From the NCBI GenBank assembly GCA_964389005.1, contig CAYMCV010000006.1:1-39799 (forward strand): 39,799 nt of DNA, read 5' to 3'. This document shows positions 8,723 to 19,038 of the stretch, one piece after another. The first letter of the stretch is position 1, and each line of letters begins with the position of its first letter. A model generated the notes under the pieces. It did not search any database. It was given only the letters and a program-made list of their open reading frames with translations, and had not been told where the DNA came from. Source of the stretch: CAYMCV01 sp964389005 (GTDB taxonomy: Bacteria; Bacillota; Clostridia; Lachnospirales; Lachnospiraceae). Made by a program: the position numbers and the translations under genes.

Positions 8723-8750
8723 AAAAAGGTTGCTGCGGCAACCTTTTTTT
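8723..8750. terminator. Bidirectional terminator
   Basis: An A tract, the arms GGTTGC and GCAACC around TGCG, and a run of seven T work on both strands. On the plus strand it ends the helicase gene. On the minus strand it lies three bases beyond the tRNA 3' end and would end that transcript. Confidence 0.88.
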
Positions 8751-8752
8751 CA

Positions 8753-8827
8753 TCGGAGTGACGTGATTCGAACACGCGACCTCTGCCTCCCTAAGACAGC
8801 GCTCTAGCCAAACTGAGCCACACCCCG
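8753..8827 (-). tRNA. tRNA-Pro with anticodon AGG
   Basis: The minus strand folds into a complete 75-base cloverleaf: acceptor CGGGGTG/CACTCCG with C1-G72 and A73 as in bacterial tRNA-Pro, D stem GCTC/GAGC, anticodon stem CTGTC/GGCAG with loop TTAGGGA, and T arm GCGTG-TTCGAAT-CACGT. The anticodon AGG (bases 8790-8792) reads CCU proline codons. CCA is not encoded and must be added. Adenosine at position 34 is uncommon in bacterial tRNAs other than tRNA-Arg(ACG); it would probably be deaminated to inosine. Confidence 0.93.
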
Positions 8828-8844
8828 TTTTACTCACGCATGTT

Positions 8845-8874
8845 ATTATAATGCGGAGCAGAATGAAAAGTCAA
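8845..8874 (-). promoter_or_regulatory. Promoter of the tRNA-Pro gene
   Basis: Read on the minus strand, TTGACT (8874-8869), an 18-base spacer and a perfect TATAAT (8850-8845) lie about 18 bases before the tRNA 5' end. Confidence 0.8.
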
Positions 8875-8991
8875 GTACTTTTTAGCGCATATCTAAGGAT
8901 TCATAATAATTACGGTTTGCTCTCGGATAGAAAGGATTTGAAACGGGTAACATATACTATAGAATCAGTAAATTGCCGGGAGATGTGTGAA

Positions 8992-10092
8992 ATGCGAAAG
9001 TCAGAACAATGTAAAGAAAATATGCTTGGATACTTGATGCGATACGGAGATAAAGAATTCAGTGAACTAAAGTTCGGCGAGGTGGATGGATTGATATTGT
9101 CGCAATTATCCTATTTCAAGTTTGACGGGTTGGTACCGAAATTAAAAGATATGACGGAAGGAATACCGCTTCGAAAACTTTTGGTAGATAAAAATTGGAA
9201 AAACTTATTTTCTGATGACCGTTATTCGGAGGATAACAGACAATTGTTTCGTTTGCTGCTCAAATCAAAGCGCTTTGGAAATATGCGCCTGAATTATCAC
9301 GCGGATGTGATGGATTCTGAGCGAGAAGTTCAATTTTCAGCCATTACTTTTATCTTAAAGAATGCGCCGGTTTGCATTGCGTTTCGCGGTACGGACGAGA
9401 ACATTATTGGCTGGAAAGAAAATTTTAACATGCTTTACAGAACACCGGTACCGGCACAAGAGTATGCGGCAGCGTACGTGAACCGTGTGGCAGAGATGTT
9501 TCAAGAGAGAATCATTCTATGCGGTCATTCAAAAGGCGGTAATCTTGCTGTGTTTGCCGGTACGAAGTGTCTAAAGCACCATGCGTTGCGTATTGAACGC
9601 ATATATAATTATGACGGTCCCGGTTTTTGGAATACTTTTTTACAAAACCGCGAGTACAAAAAAATCTTGCTAAAAGTTCGCAAATATGTGACGCAGGAAT
9701 CGATCATTGGATATCTTTTATGGTCAAGTGAAAGAGTCAGTGTGGTTGCAAGCTGTGAGAAAGGTATTCGACAGCACTATCCTTATGCGTTTAAAGTGCA
9801 TGGCACCGGCTTTGCGAAAGTCGCAAAACACGGTACCGCACAAAAAACAGTCGAAGAGTGGAATTCACATATTTTAGCAATGTCGCCCAAGGAAACGCGT
9901 TTGACCGTCGACACCATATATTCCTTGCTCAAAATGTCAGACACAGAGCGCGTACAGGATTTGAAAAAAGAAAGATTACAGCGGGCATTTTCAACATTGG
10001 GGGTATTGCGTCAAATGGATCGCGAGACAACCAAATTAATACGTGAAGCGTTCTCTTTGCTTACGTATGGTGATGCATCATCAGGTTCCTAA
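8992..10092 (+). CDS. DUF2974-type alpha/beta-hydrolase-fold protein
   Basis: The 366-residue protein resembles the DUF2974 (Mbeg1-like) group of predicted lipase-fold hydrolases. The nucleophile elbow GHSKGG (178-183, Ser180) lies in VILCGHSKGGNLAVFAG-like context. Before it, CIAFRGTDENIIGWKENF is the lipase-like oxyanion block; YNYDGPGFW after it is characteristic. There is no signal peptide, so it should be cytosolic. Substrate and pathway are unknown. I place the start at 8992, with GGGAG about 9 bases upstream; the longer reading from 8851 overlaps the tRNA promoter and has no ribosome binding site. The 3' end overlaps the convergent amidotransferase gene by 32 bases. Confidence 0.75.
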   Translation: MRKSEQCKENMLGYLMRYGDKEFSELKFGEVDGLILSQLSYFKFDGLVPKLKDMTEGIPLRKLLVDKNWKNLFSDDRYSEDNRQLFRLLLKSKRFGNMRLNYHADVMDSEREVQFSAITFILKNAPVCIAFRGTDENIIGWKENFNMLYRTPVPAQEYAAAYVNRVAEMFQERIILCGHSKGGNLAVFAGTKCLKHHALRIERIYNYDGPGFWNTFLQNREYKKILLKVRKYVTQESIIGYLLWSSERVSVVASCEKGIRQHYPYAFKVHGTGFAKVAKHGTAQKTVEEWNSHILAMSPKETRLTVDTIYSLLKMSDTERVQDLKKERLQRAFSTLGVLRQMDRETTKLIREAFSLLTYGDASSGS

Positions 10093-10792
10093 AAAAGGAC
10101 AAAAGAATGCCGCCGTCTGCATAGCGAGAGGAACCATAACCAAGGCACATACGCTCGGGATGCCATTGAACACCGAAAATTGGCAAGGTATCATGATGGA
10201 GGGCTTCCACGACTCCGTCTTGTGCGTAGGCATCAACCAAGAGATGGTTGCCAAGCTGACTGATACCTTGATGATGCGCGCTGTTTACTGTAAATTCATA
10301 TGAGTAGAGCGGATACAGAAATGAATTTTTCGTATTTCTGATTAGATGTGTATGATCTCCGTTTAGAGTGGATGAATGTGCTTCGGCTGATTTTAGATGT
10401 TGAATCAGAGTACCTCCAAAGAAAACATTGAGAATTTGGATTCCTTTACAAATTCCGAGTATCGGTTTTTTATGTAAGATAAAATAGGAAATCAGGTCTA
10501 ATTGGGCCAAATCCTCCTCGAAATCTATGTTGTGTGAACTCGTGTTTTCACAACCGTACAATGCGGGTTCAATATCGCCGCCGCCGGGCAGAATCAAACC
10601 GTCAAAAGAGGATAGATTCTCTTTGGTTAGGCTCGTTTCACTATGCATTCCGTAGGTATAAGCCGCATTGGTATAATTTTGTCCGCTGTTATTGCGACAT
10701 GCAATCAGTACATTTGGATATGTTGTTTCCGGCATTGGGTTATCAAATACAGATTGCGAGAGAGAAGAGAAGGAAGGATCACATACAGACAT
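10061..10792 (-). CDS. Class I glutamine amidotransferase-like hydrolase (gamma-glutamyl-GABA hydrolase family)
   Basis: The 243-residue protein belongs to the peptidase C26/PuuD-like group that cleaves gamma-glutamyl amide bonds. Visible are the LPGGGDIEP block (68-76) and the nucleophile elbow GICKG with Cys115. HHQG (173-176) and the catalytic His211-Glu213 pair in VQWHPE follow. It stands alone with no synthase partner, which fits a free-standing gamma-glutamyl hydrolase more than an amidotransferase subunit. The true substrate is unknown. ACGGAG lies seven bases before the ATG. It is the only protein gene on the minus strand and its 3' end overlaps the neighbouring hydrolase gene. Confidence 0.87.
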   Translation of the reverse strand: MSVCDPSFSSLSQSVFDNPMPETTYPNVLIACRNNSGQNYTNAAYTYGMHSETSLTKENLSSFDGLILPGGGDIEPALYGCENTSSHNIDFEEDLAQLDLISYFILHKKPILGICKGIQILNVFFGGTLIQHLKSAEAHSSTLNGDHTHLIRNTKNSFLYPLYSYEFTVNSAHHQGISQLGNHLLVDAYAQDGVVEALHHDTLPIFGVQWHPERMCLGYGSSRYADGGILLSFFRNLMMHHHT

Positions 10793-11090
10793 TTCAAACT
10801 CCGTTCACAGTTGTTTAATCTATTCTATGATTATTTTTACATTTTGTACTATATTTTGAAAAAAAGATTGCAATATATACAAGAGATAGTGTTTAATATA
10901 GTTATGAATGTGTTTTACAAATTAAGGAATAAATAGACCAAAAAAGACACAGATAAGATATGAATACGAAAACCGTATTTGATATGATATCTCTTTTATG
11001 GTATAATAATAGGGGTGTCGGAGGAGAGTAAATCGGCATATTGCGGTTTGAGTACTTTTGTGATAAGGATAGAGAAAGGATATACATAAG
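10793..11090. other. Intergenic region between divergent genes
   Basis: This AT-rich spacer holds the ribosome binding site of the minus-strand amidotransferase gene and the promoter of the 24.5 kb surface/ATPase operon. I see no RNA gene, no cyclic-di-GMP riboswitch consensus and no convincing minus-strand promoter. The operon leader is about 78 bases. Confidence 0.6.
10979..11007 (+). promoter_or_regulatory. Promoter of the F1-like ATPase/surface-protein operon
   Basis: TTGATA (10979-10984), a 17-base spacer and a perfect TATAAT (11002-11007) form a strong sigma-A promoter 84 bases before the first gene. No other equally good promoter was noticed before the later genes of the run. Confidence 0.8.
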
Positions 11091-14000
11091 ATGCTAAAAA
11101 ACAAATCCCTGTTGGTTATCTTTATTTCTGTTATTGCGACTGCTGTATTGGTGGGCGTTTTTACTTTCGGAAGATTATCCGATTCAAAAGAAACTTTTGC
11201 GGCGGATGGCTTTATCTTGGCGCCATCTACAGAACAATTTGTAACCGACGATGTCAACAATCAATACTATTTTAGTGCCGGAACCAAGTATTTGGAGGCA
11301 TACGGAAATAAAGTTGTATTTAAAGACACACAGGGCAATGAAGTTACGTTGGATACAGAGAAGTTTATACATTATCTGGATGGCTCGCTGGGAGCACTTA
11401 CAAAGGGCGTATTGCTGGAGGCGGACGCTGAGTTGGTTGACGACCAGGTTGTTTATTACAGTGTCTCTAAGAATACTACCATATATCGAAACGGCAATAC
11501 CTATACAATGACAACGCTGGATACGGAAATGGAAATGTCTCATTTTATCTGGAAGATTTCCGATACGACATATCTTATTGCCGCACCTGAAATTATTCTG
11601 CACTTAAGCGATGATAAAGAAGTGACATTTCCGGATTACGTTCAACTTGAATATGTCAGCGAAGGAATTGTACGTATTATTCATCAACTCGGTACCTATC
11701 AGACGGTCTCTTCGGAGGCCTTTTTGTCATTATCTGATGACATAACTTTGAATTTGAGCGGAAAGACATTCTATGTGAATGATGAGGAAGGTGTTTCTCT
11801 TTCGTCCATGGTAATCGGTTCGGAAGAAAATATTGTATTGGATGAGGACAAAGAAGAATTACAAATGCCAACGTTTAACGTGGTAAACGGTGCAAACGGT
11901 GCACCCGGCGCAACGGGAGAAGACGGTGACATCGGTGAAGAAGGTGAAGACGGTGAAGACGGAGAAAACGGTGAGGATGGCGAAGACGGTAATGCCGGAA
12001 AGATAGGCAATAACGGTGCAGAGGAAAAAGACGGTACCGAAGGCAACGATGGAGACAGCGGTGAGTGGGGTTATGACGGCGAAGACGGAGAAGACGGGCG
12101 TAATGCAGATAATTATGAGCCGAGCGGAATTATTGCGGTCAATCAATTGCAGGCACCAACAATCTCGATGAAGACCGAAAACTATAAAGTGGGCGCGAAC
12201 AGTGTCAGCATGCATCTTGAAATCAATGATGCCAATGCGTTATTACAGGATGATCTTTCCTGCCAAATCTATAATATGGCAACGGGAGAGACCATTGAAT
12301 TGAGCAAAATTAACCGATCCAATATTGAGGCAATTATTCAGAGCGCATCACTTGTTCCGGATACCGAATATGCACTCATTGTATCGGGAAAGTACAGCAA
12401 GGATGGGACAACATTACCTGAGTCTGTCATGGAGGGAGATTTATTCATCAAGAAGTTCAAAACGGATTCTATCGGTCTTTCGCTTGAGAAGGTAAAGGTA
12501 ACGGAAGACAGTATTAGTTTCAAAACGATTTTCGATGGAACGTCTTCTATTAAGACGTATCAACTGATTGCGAAATATATTGATGAAGGCGGTGTGGAGC
12601 AAACAGTATGGACAACCACTATATTACAGGCACCTGAGGGAGAAGAAACCGTTGAACGGACGATTAACGGGCTTGATTCCAATACGGAATACACCATATG
12701 GGCGTGTAATCTTGAAGTTGAGACAACAGAAGGTACAACGGAATCTATGGTGGAAAGTAATATCAACTTACCGTTAAAAACATTAAAAAAGACACCATAC
12801 ATCTCCGTGACGGATGAGAGTGGAAAAAATATAACGCTTGTCAATTCCATATATTCCTCTACCACATTGAATCAGCGTGACAAGACATTAAGCGTTTGCA
12901 TTCCGACGCTGATAGATGAGGATAACGGTATTATAGGCTATCGCTATGAACTATATGAGACCAATGATGCCGGCACGCTATTGACACCGGTACAGACTGC
13001 GGAGAGTTCTTCATTGATGATAAAGGGTTTTGATTTAACATATGGAAAGAGCTATACCGCAAGAGTAGTTGTATTGTTTGACGACAACGAAAAGACGGTT
13101 GAGTTTGCGACGATTGCCCCACGTGTAACCAATTTACCGGACGGATTATTCCCTGTTGTCGACTATAAACTAATGAATCAACAGCATGAGAGTTTGAAAT
13201 TAAGCATGACGATTTCGGATCCGAACGGTATGCTTCTTAGTAATGTCTCTTCCGATTATCCGATTCGTGTTACGTTTGCCAATACCTACGGTGACGCATT
13301 GCAACAGGAAGTGAAGGCGATTACGATTACTGAAAATACGTCAACATTTGTAATAGAAGAGAGCGGACTTCGTAAAGATTGTGTGTATACCATCAGTGTT
13401 ACAGGTCCTGTCAATACAACAGATACCAAATGGATGGGTGACGGAGGCTTGACCCAAGAACAGCGCAACACTATGAAAAACACATATCTCAGTGGGATTC
13501 AGTATGATACGGCACAAACGGCGTTGGTGGTTCCTGCATATTTTGATGTTTCCCAATCATCGACGGAACCATTTGCGATGGCACTTAACACCAGAATGTA
13601 TACATCGGCACTTCAACAAGGCGGCGATCCGGAATACAATGCGGAAAAGAATTCAGCAGAGAATACCGCACATGTACTGGGAACGGTAAACAGTATGAGT
13701 TTTGTACTTAGAGATGAGATGGGTACAGAACTCGGAACCGCGACCGTGTATGACAGTACACAGAGCACGGTGAATACACAAAGTGAGTTTTATAATGATG
13801 TATTTTGGGATGGAGTCAGCGATAGCCCGAGGATAACGGGTAATCTGACGTTGACACCGAGTACCTTTGGTGTGGCACCGAGTCAGTTAAAGCCCGGAGA
13901 GAAGTATAAAATCCAGTTGACTTCTGTCAAAGATTATGTCGGTAATGAATTAGAGTATTTGCATTCTACTTCTGAAACAACAGTTGAAATTGCGGAGAGA

Positions 14001-17000
14001 CATTTAATGGTATCAGATCCCTATCGGCAGATTCAAATTGTTGAAATCAAAAACACGCCGGATATGGCAGGGACGCATTACAACCCGAATTTCAGTGAAG
14101 ATACTGTGGTTGGAATCAAATTGATTCCTTCTTATGGTCTGGGTGACGTGTTGAATCTCAAATATACGGCATACGAAATTAGTGATACGAGTAAGGCACC
14201 GAGTGAGACTGACAACGTAACATTGAAGAGTTATGCAGCCCAAGGAGCAGTCGAAATGGGAAGCATTCTGTATTCGTTTGGTTCTCATGATAGTGCGAGT
14301 ACCGGGCAGTCCTATATTGGCGCCAACCAGTATTTAGATATCTTTTTTGGCGAAAAACGAAATGATTTTGATACAGACAGTGATAATGATTATAAGGACG
14401 AAGTTGAATTTAAGCGTGGTGTGCAGTATTTTTTCCGTTACGAAGTTACAACGGACCAAGGCTATGCAGCCAATTGTCATGAAGGTGAGGAGAATGATGT
14501 TTATCCCTACTGTGTCTATTTGACAGCGACCCCCCATATTGAAGGAATTAATGAGCAATCGGATGTACCGTTCTATCGTTCACCGTTGTATGCCGCATCC
14601 AGACAGATACCGACAGTGGAACGCTATCCGGGCAGTTCCGATACCGACAGTGTAACTTGGAAGTATCGCCTATTTGATCCGGACGGTGCGATTGCGGAAA
14701 GCGGAGAAACCAAACAAATTCAATGGGTAAAATACAGTACCTTAGGAACCATTACGGATGAAATGGTTGAGAAGGATTTGAACTGTGACGGAATTATCTA
14801 TTTGGAAGGAAACATCTATTATGATGAGTCGGCAGACAATAGAAAACCGATAACAATCGGAAGCCTTGAGTCAGTGGAGTGTGCGGTATCAACGGATCCG
14901 GATGCGAACTTTACTGCGGTAAAATTATCCGGTCTGAATGACGGTCAACGTTATCGCACGGCTGTATCTTATCGTGTATCTTCCGACGGCGAGGTGGAGA
15001 AGACTGTTTCGGACATATGGAAATTCAGGAAAAAGACCACAGTTGCATTACCCGAGCCGGAAGGAGCAGCCGGAAGTACGGAATTATCTCTGCATACGAT
15101 TGAAGATTATGGCGGAGGAGAACTCAGACTTCGATTGATCGGAGAAGGCGTGCTGCGTTACAGCGCATTAAAAGTTACGATATCACATGGTGCCGAAAGT
15201 GTTGTGTACGATCCGGTATTTTTCGAAGTACAGAGTGGATTGTATAGTGTTAGCGGTGAAGCTAAGAGGTATGCTTGTGCATATCTAAATTATGAACCGA
15301 TTGCTGCTTGGCAAAAGCAAAATGTTAACATCAAGGTTGAAGGATATTATAACACGNNNNNNNNNNATTTGATAGCGAGTGCCAAAGTGCGACCAAACTG
15401 TCAGAATCCACATCTGTCGGAACAACAGCTTATACACTGTACAATGTCAAAGATGAAATGTATATGAAGGCAGCGACGAACCTTCAGTTTGCAAACATTG
15501 AGGGTGCGAAAGGAATGGCATCATCATTTGTAGCACCGGATGCACCGAAAATAACACAACAGTATGACGAATTGACGGGAACCTATAACGAAATTGTGAC
15601 ACAGGCTTTTGTAAAGGACAACGGAAATTCTGCTTTGCGTATGCAGTATGCGTTTCGACCGATTGTAACTGCCGGAACCGATGGAATCGCAGTGCTGGAT
15701 ACACCGATTGTATTTGACCAAAACGGTATGTATTTAAGTGACGGAAATATGCGGAAGTATTTCATACCGGAAATATTACAGATTGTAAACGTTGGAACCG
15801 TCAATGATTTTTATCTGGAAGAATTGCTTCCAACCGTTAAGATGGAAAGCATATCGACAGGCGTAAAGACAACCAATATGGTATTCATAGTGGAAGGAAA
15901 TGTGACTGCCGATACCGAAATTTACATGGAATTGTTTGATACCGATAACAATACCATGGTTCCGCTTGATATTCAAAAAGATGTTGTGGAAGGAAAGAAC
16001 TATTACTCGGTGAAAGCAGGAGAACTTACACACAGCGGACTTTCCACGGCAGACGGGCCGTTTCGCGTGGCATTTGATGCTACGCAACAGAATGGAAAAC
16101 TCAATGTAACCATAACCGGATTACAAGCATCTACAGCTGAAGTGAAGCAACGATACGGCGTTAAACTTTATGTCACCAAAAAAGATGATGCCGGAAATGT
16201 CATCAAGGAAGTGATAGGCGGTGCTACCATTGACAAACGTTATTTCCTGTATGACACGGAATATCGTCAATCCGGAAAGCTATATGAGTTCTCAACACGT
16301 GAGAATGTGGTAATTAATTTAAAAGAAGAAAATTGGAATTACATAAACTACCAAGAGAAGTACGGTATCTTCGATTATAGAATTGACGGAGCCGGAATGG
16401 GATATATATTGAAGTATTCCTTAATCAGAGTGTCCGATAAGGCAGTGATTGTCGGAGAGACCGAACTTGCTCGATTGGGAACCATTGAACAATACAAGTA
16501 TTACGATAATGAATTTGGTCATAATGAAAGAATCAATCTTTCCATGAATCCGGGTGGCGCTGTTTTGGCTCCGGGCGTGGATTACGAATTGATTGTTAAG
16601 GCATATGACAATGCAGGAAGTTCGGATTCAGACATCGGAACACAATCATTGTTCTTTACCACGGCAGTCTTTAAAAAGCCAACAAGTAAGTATAGTGTGA
16701 CTGCCACAGCAAACACATTGAATATCAATTATGTAATTACGGATAAATACCGCACGATATACAACGTGACGGATACACAGACTGCAGGACCGTATACCAT
16801 GACGGTAACTTATGTGAATCAGGCAGGAGAGACTGTCACACATTTGAAAGAGGAAAACTTATTTGGTAATATCGTAAACAAAGAAATTACCGGATTACCG
16901 CCTGTAACGGTATGCGAAATTAAGATAGAGGCAAAGCTTGATTTGGATAACGACGGAGTGGTTGACGAGGCTCTTTATACAGATACATTTACGGGTTCTA

Positions 17001-17326
17001 CCCTGAATACGACAACCGCATCGACAACCGCTTATACTGTAGCCGGGGATAATCATTTCATTATTTCTTTGGAGAACTTGTCCAATTTTGCAGCGGTAAA
17101 AACCGTTGAGTACTCAATTTACGGGTCCAATGCGGCGGTAATCGGAAGCGAGAGTATTGATATCAGTGCAATGATACCGACAACAACCGGCGGATATCAG
17201 TATACTTCCGGCTATGCGGCAAGTACATCGGGAATGCATTATCTCAGTATCAAGTTCTATGATGAGAGCGGCGTATGTATCGGTAACGTTTTAAACAGCC
17301 AGTTTAACATCAGCACTATATATTAA
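11091..17326 (+). CDS. Giant surface protein with collagen-like segment and Fn3-like modules (assembly gap inside)
   Basis: About 2,080 residues if joined across ten N at 15357-15366. Left of the gap the gene reads in one frame; right of it a different frame is open from the first base (15368) to the stop. The frame before the gap soon reaches a stop, so one gene broken by a wrongly sized gap is most likely. Residues 7-27 are a signal anchor or signal peptide. About 35-260 is a beta-rich module apparently shared with three other proteins of the locus. About 264-340 is an acidic collagen-like Gly-X-Y stretch. The rest is a chain of fibronectin-III/Ig-like modules, marked by recurring YxLxVxG-type strands. 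No LPXTG or second membrane segment is seen at the C-terminus. It opens the operon and is probably exported and membrane-tethered. The specific role is unknown. Confidence 0.82.
11881..12108 (+). repeat. Collagen-like Gly-X-Y coding repeat
   Basis: The translated stretch contains about 25 triplets starting with Gly, many of the form GED, GEN or GAN. Only few prolines occur (GAPGATG near the start), so a bacterial acidic collagen-like coil or flexible stalk is possible. It separates the N-terminal module from the Fn3-like chain. Confidence 0.75.
15357..15366. other. Assembly gap of ten N
   Basis: Ten N interrupt the coding sequence. For the frames on both sides to join, the true length must be 2 modulo 3, not 10. 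The real amount of missing sequence is unknown. Confidence 0.95.
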
Positions 17327-17344
17327 GCATCGGCACAAACCATA

Positions 17345-17394
17345 AAACATTGGCAGGCAACAAATGAACGTCAATTGCCGCGCAATGAATGTTT
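17345..17394 (+). other. Intercistronic hairpin before the Gly-rich protein gene
   Basis: AAACATT (17345-17351) pairs with AATGTTT (17388-17394), and inside it GGCAA pairs with TTGCC, with an internal loop between. No T run follows, so it is not a normal terminator. In an 89-base gap inside the operon it could be an mRNA processing or stability element. Confidence 0.4.
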
Positions 17395-17415
17395 GTAATC
17401 GATACGGAGGAAGTT

Positions 17416-19026
17416 ATGCGCAAATTTCAAAAGAAAAATACAGTTTCGTTTAACATATTCGGTGCATTGATTGTGCTGACATTATTGGCATTTTCCGTTA
17501 CCGTATTTACAGTTTTGCGAAGTAGGGAGGAAACGGTTACCATATCACAGGACAGCGTTGTTTACAATGATGTCAATGAATATGTGCCGCTTACGGACGA
17601 GGCAAAGATGTCTCGTGCATGGGATAAAAAATACTATATCAAAACAAGTGACAATCAGACATATTGTCTTGGCGAACATGCAGTCATTTACCACAAGGAT
17701 ACGGGGAGTCTGACGGTGTATGGGACACTGTATCGAATCTACCGTGATGGAACGGTTACGACGACAGAAGGAGCCACGGAGTTGTCCAACCTGAATGAAA
17801 CGGCATTGTATAAATTGGAAGATCGTAAGTATTTGATGACGGGAAGCAGTTTGGTTGCAACGGACGGAAGCTTTTCTTCCGAAAAATATGTATATATACA
17901 GATATCCAAAAGCGGGAATGCGCTTTTAATGAATGACACAAAGTATACCAATATGGTTTACCCGGTCATGCTTCAAGCAGAGGAGTTGTATCTTGATATC
18001 GCAAGTGAATATGCGGTTTATGACGGAAATCTGATTGTTTTGAAAAGCGTTTTGGGCAGTAGCAACCAGTATGTCGGAACCCCTCTGGTTTGTTCGGAAG
18101 GATTGGTTGATGATGAAGAACTTTTGGGAGCAACCAATCAACCGGATGTTATTACAATTGTCGGCGGAGCAGGCGGTGCAGGCGGTGCCGGTGGAAAAGG
18201 TGGTAGCGGCGGAAGCGGTGGCAGCGGCGGAGACGGTGGCCTTGGAGGCATAGCCGGAGACGGCGGAACCGGAGGTATGGGCGGAACCGGAGGCATAGCC
18301 GGAGACGGCGGCATCGGTGGAGACGGCGGAATCGGCGGAACCGGTGGCATCGGAGGAGACGGCGGAAGCGGTGGTCACGGCGGTGAAGGTAGTGATGCGG
18401 AGTTAAGCGCCTTAAAATGGGTACGTCTGACCGGAGTAATGGCAGGTGTCGGAACACTGGATGTCAGTTATGTTGTTTCGGATATCACAGACGATTTTAT
18501 CTCGGTTTACTTAATTGTCAAGAATCTCTCAGATGATACAACACAACAAATATACCTCGATAAAACACAAACGAATTATCAGATTCGAGACTGTATTCCC
18601 GGTACATATTATACGGTTACGCTCTATCATTCGGCTTATTACAATACAAATGGGATTACCGAACTGAAAAATACCGCAGTAGATACCATCAAGACAAGGA
18701 CCAGTACGGAACTCGGAGAAATCTCATTGGATTCGGTTGCCGACAAACAGGTTCATTTTACGATAACACTCAATCCGCAATACTTGATTACCGAGGGGAG
18801 AATTCTTTTGTGCAAAGAAGACGGAACTGCCATCGGTGTATTGGATATCAATGAAAGTATCATAAGAGATGCTGCAAATGGCGGATATCGCGGCAATATT
18901 GTATTTGGTGCATCAGATGCGGTTACCGGAGAACGCTTGTATCTGAAGTTTGACGCAACAAAATACAACGGCAATGACATAACAATTTCAAAACAGACAG
19001 CATTTACATATACGATTGAACAATAA
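17416..19026 (+). CDS. Membrane-anchored surface protein with Gly-Gly-X stalk
   Basis: A 536-residue protein with a cytoplasmic basic N-terminus and one membrane segment (about 12-36). A beta-rich module (about 45-235) resembles that of the first and last proteins of the locus. A strongly repetitive Gly-Gly-X tract (about 250-325) follows, then two Fn3/Ig-like domains to the end. It has no second membrane segment and no sortase signal, so it should be anchored by the N-terminal helix with the rest outside. GGAGG precedes the ATG at 17416, preferred over an in-frame ATG at 17389. It lies 12 bases before the c-like gene, the place where subunit a stands in ordinary atp operons, but it shows no likeness to subunit a. 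Confidence 0.82.
   Translation: MRKFQKKNTVSFNIFGALIVLTLLAFSVTVFTVLRSREETVTISQDSVVYNDVNEYVPLTDEAKMSRAWDKKYYIKTSDNQTYCLGEHAVIYHKDTGSLTVYGTLYRIYRDGTVTTTEGATELSNLNETALYKLEDRKYLMTGSSLVATDGSFSSEKYVYIQISKSGNALLMNDTKYTNMVYPVMLQAEELYLDIASEYAVYDGNLIVLKSVLGSSNQYVGTPLVCSEGLVDDEELLGATNQPDVITIVGGAGGAGGAGGKGGSGGSGGSGGDGGLGGIAGDGGTGGMGGTGGIAGDGGIGGDGGIGGTGGIGGDGGSGGHGGEGSDAELSALKWVRLTGVMAGVGTLDVSYVVSDITDDFISVYLIVKNLSDDTTQQIYLDKTQTNYQIRDCIPGTYYTVTLYHSAYYNTNGITELKNTAVDTIKTRTSTELGEISLDSVADKQVHFTITLNPQYLITEGRILLCKEDGTAIGVLDINESIIRDAANGGYRGNIVFGASDAVTGERLYLKFDATKYNGNDITISKQTAFTYTIEQ
18160..18390 (+). repeat. Gly-Gly-X coding repeat
   Basis: About 25 successive triplets of the type GGA, GGS, GGT, GGD or GGI are encoded by GGC/GGA-rich 9-base units; larger units such as GGIAGDGG recur. 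The tract makes a flexible or polyglycine-like stalk and is prone to copy-number change. Confidence 0.85.
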
Positions 19027-19038
19027 AGGAGAAAAAAC

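Noticed and set aside
10043..10936. Plus-strand open frames opposite the amidotransferase gene
   Set aside because: They are shadows of the minus-strand gene, which has full catalytic motifs; the plus frames show no family features and no good ribosome binding sites.
11008..11090. Cyclic di-GMP or other riboswitch in the leader of the large operon
   Set aside because: The leader is only about 78 bases and none of the conserved GEMM-type or other riboswitch blocks is present.
15458..17326. Separate gene starting at 15458
   Set aside because: The frame is already open from 15368 at the edge of the N gap, lacks a signal sequence and a ribosome binding site, and continues the Fn3-like protein.
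18138..18350. Minus-strand proline-rich open frame
   Set aside because: It is the reverse reading of the Gly-Gly-X codons (GGC/GGN gives Pro-rich translation) and has no independent support.
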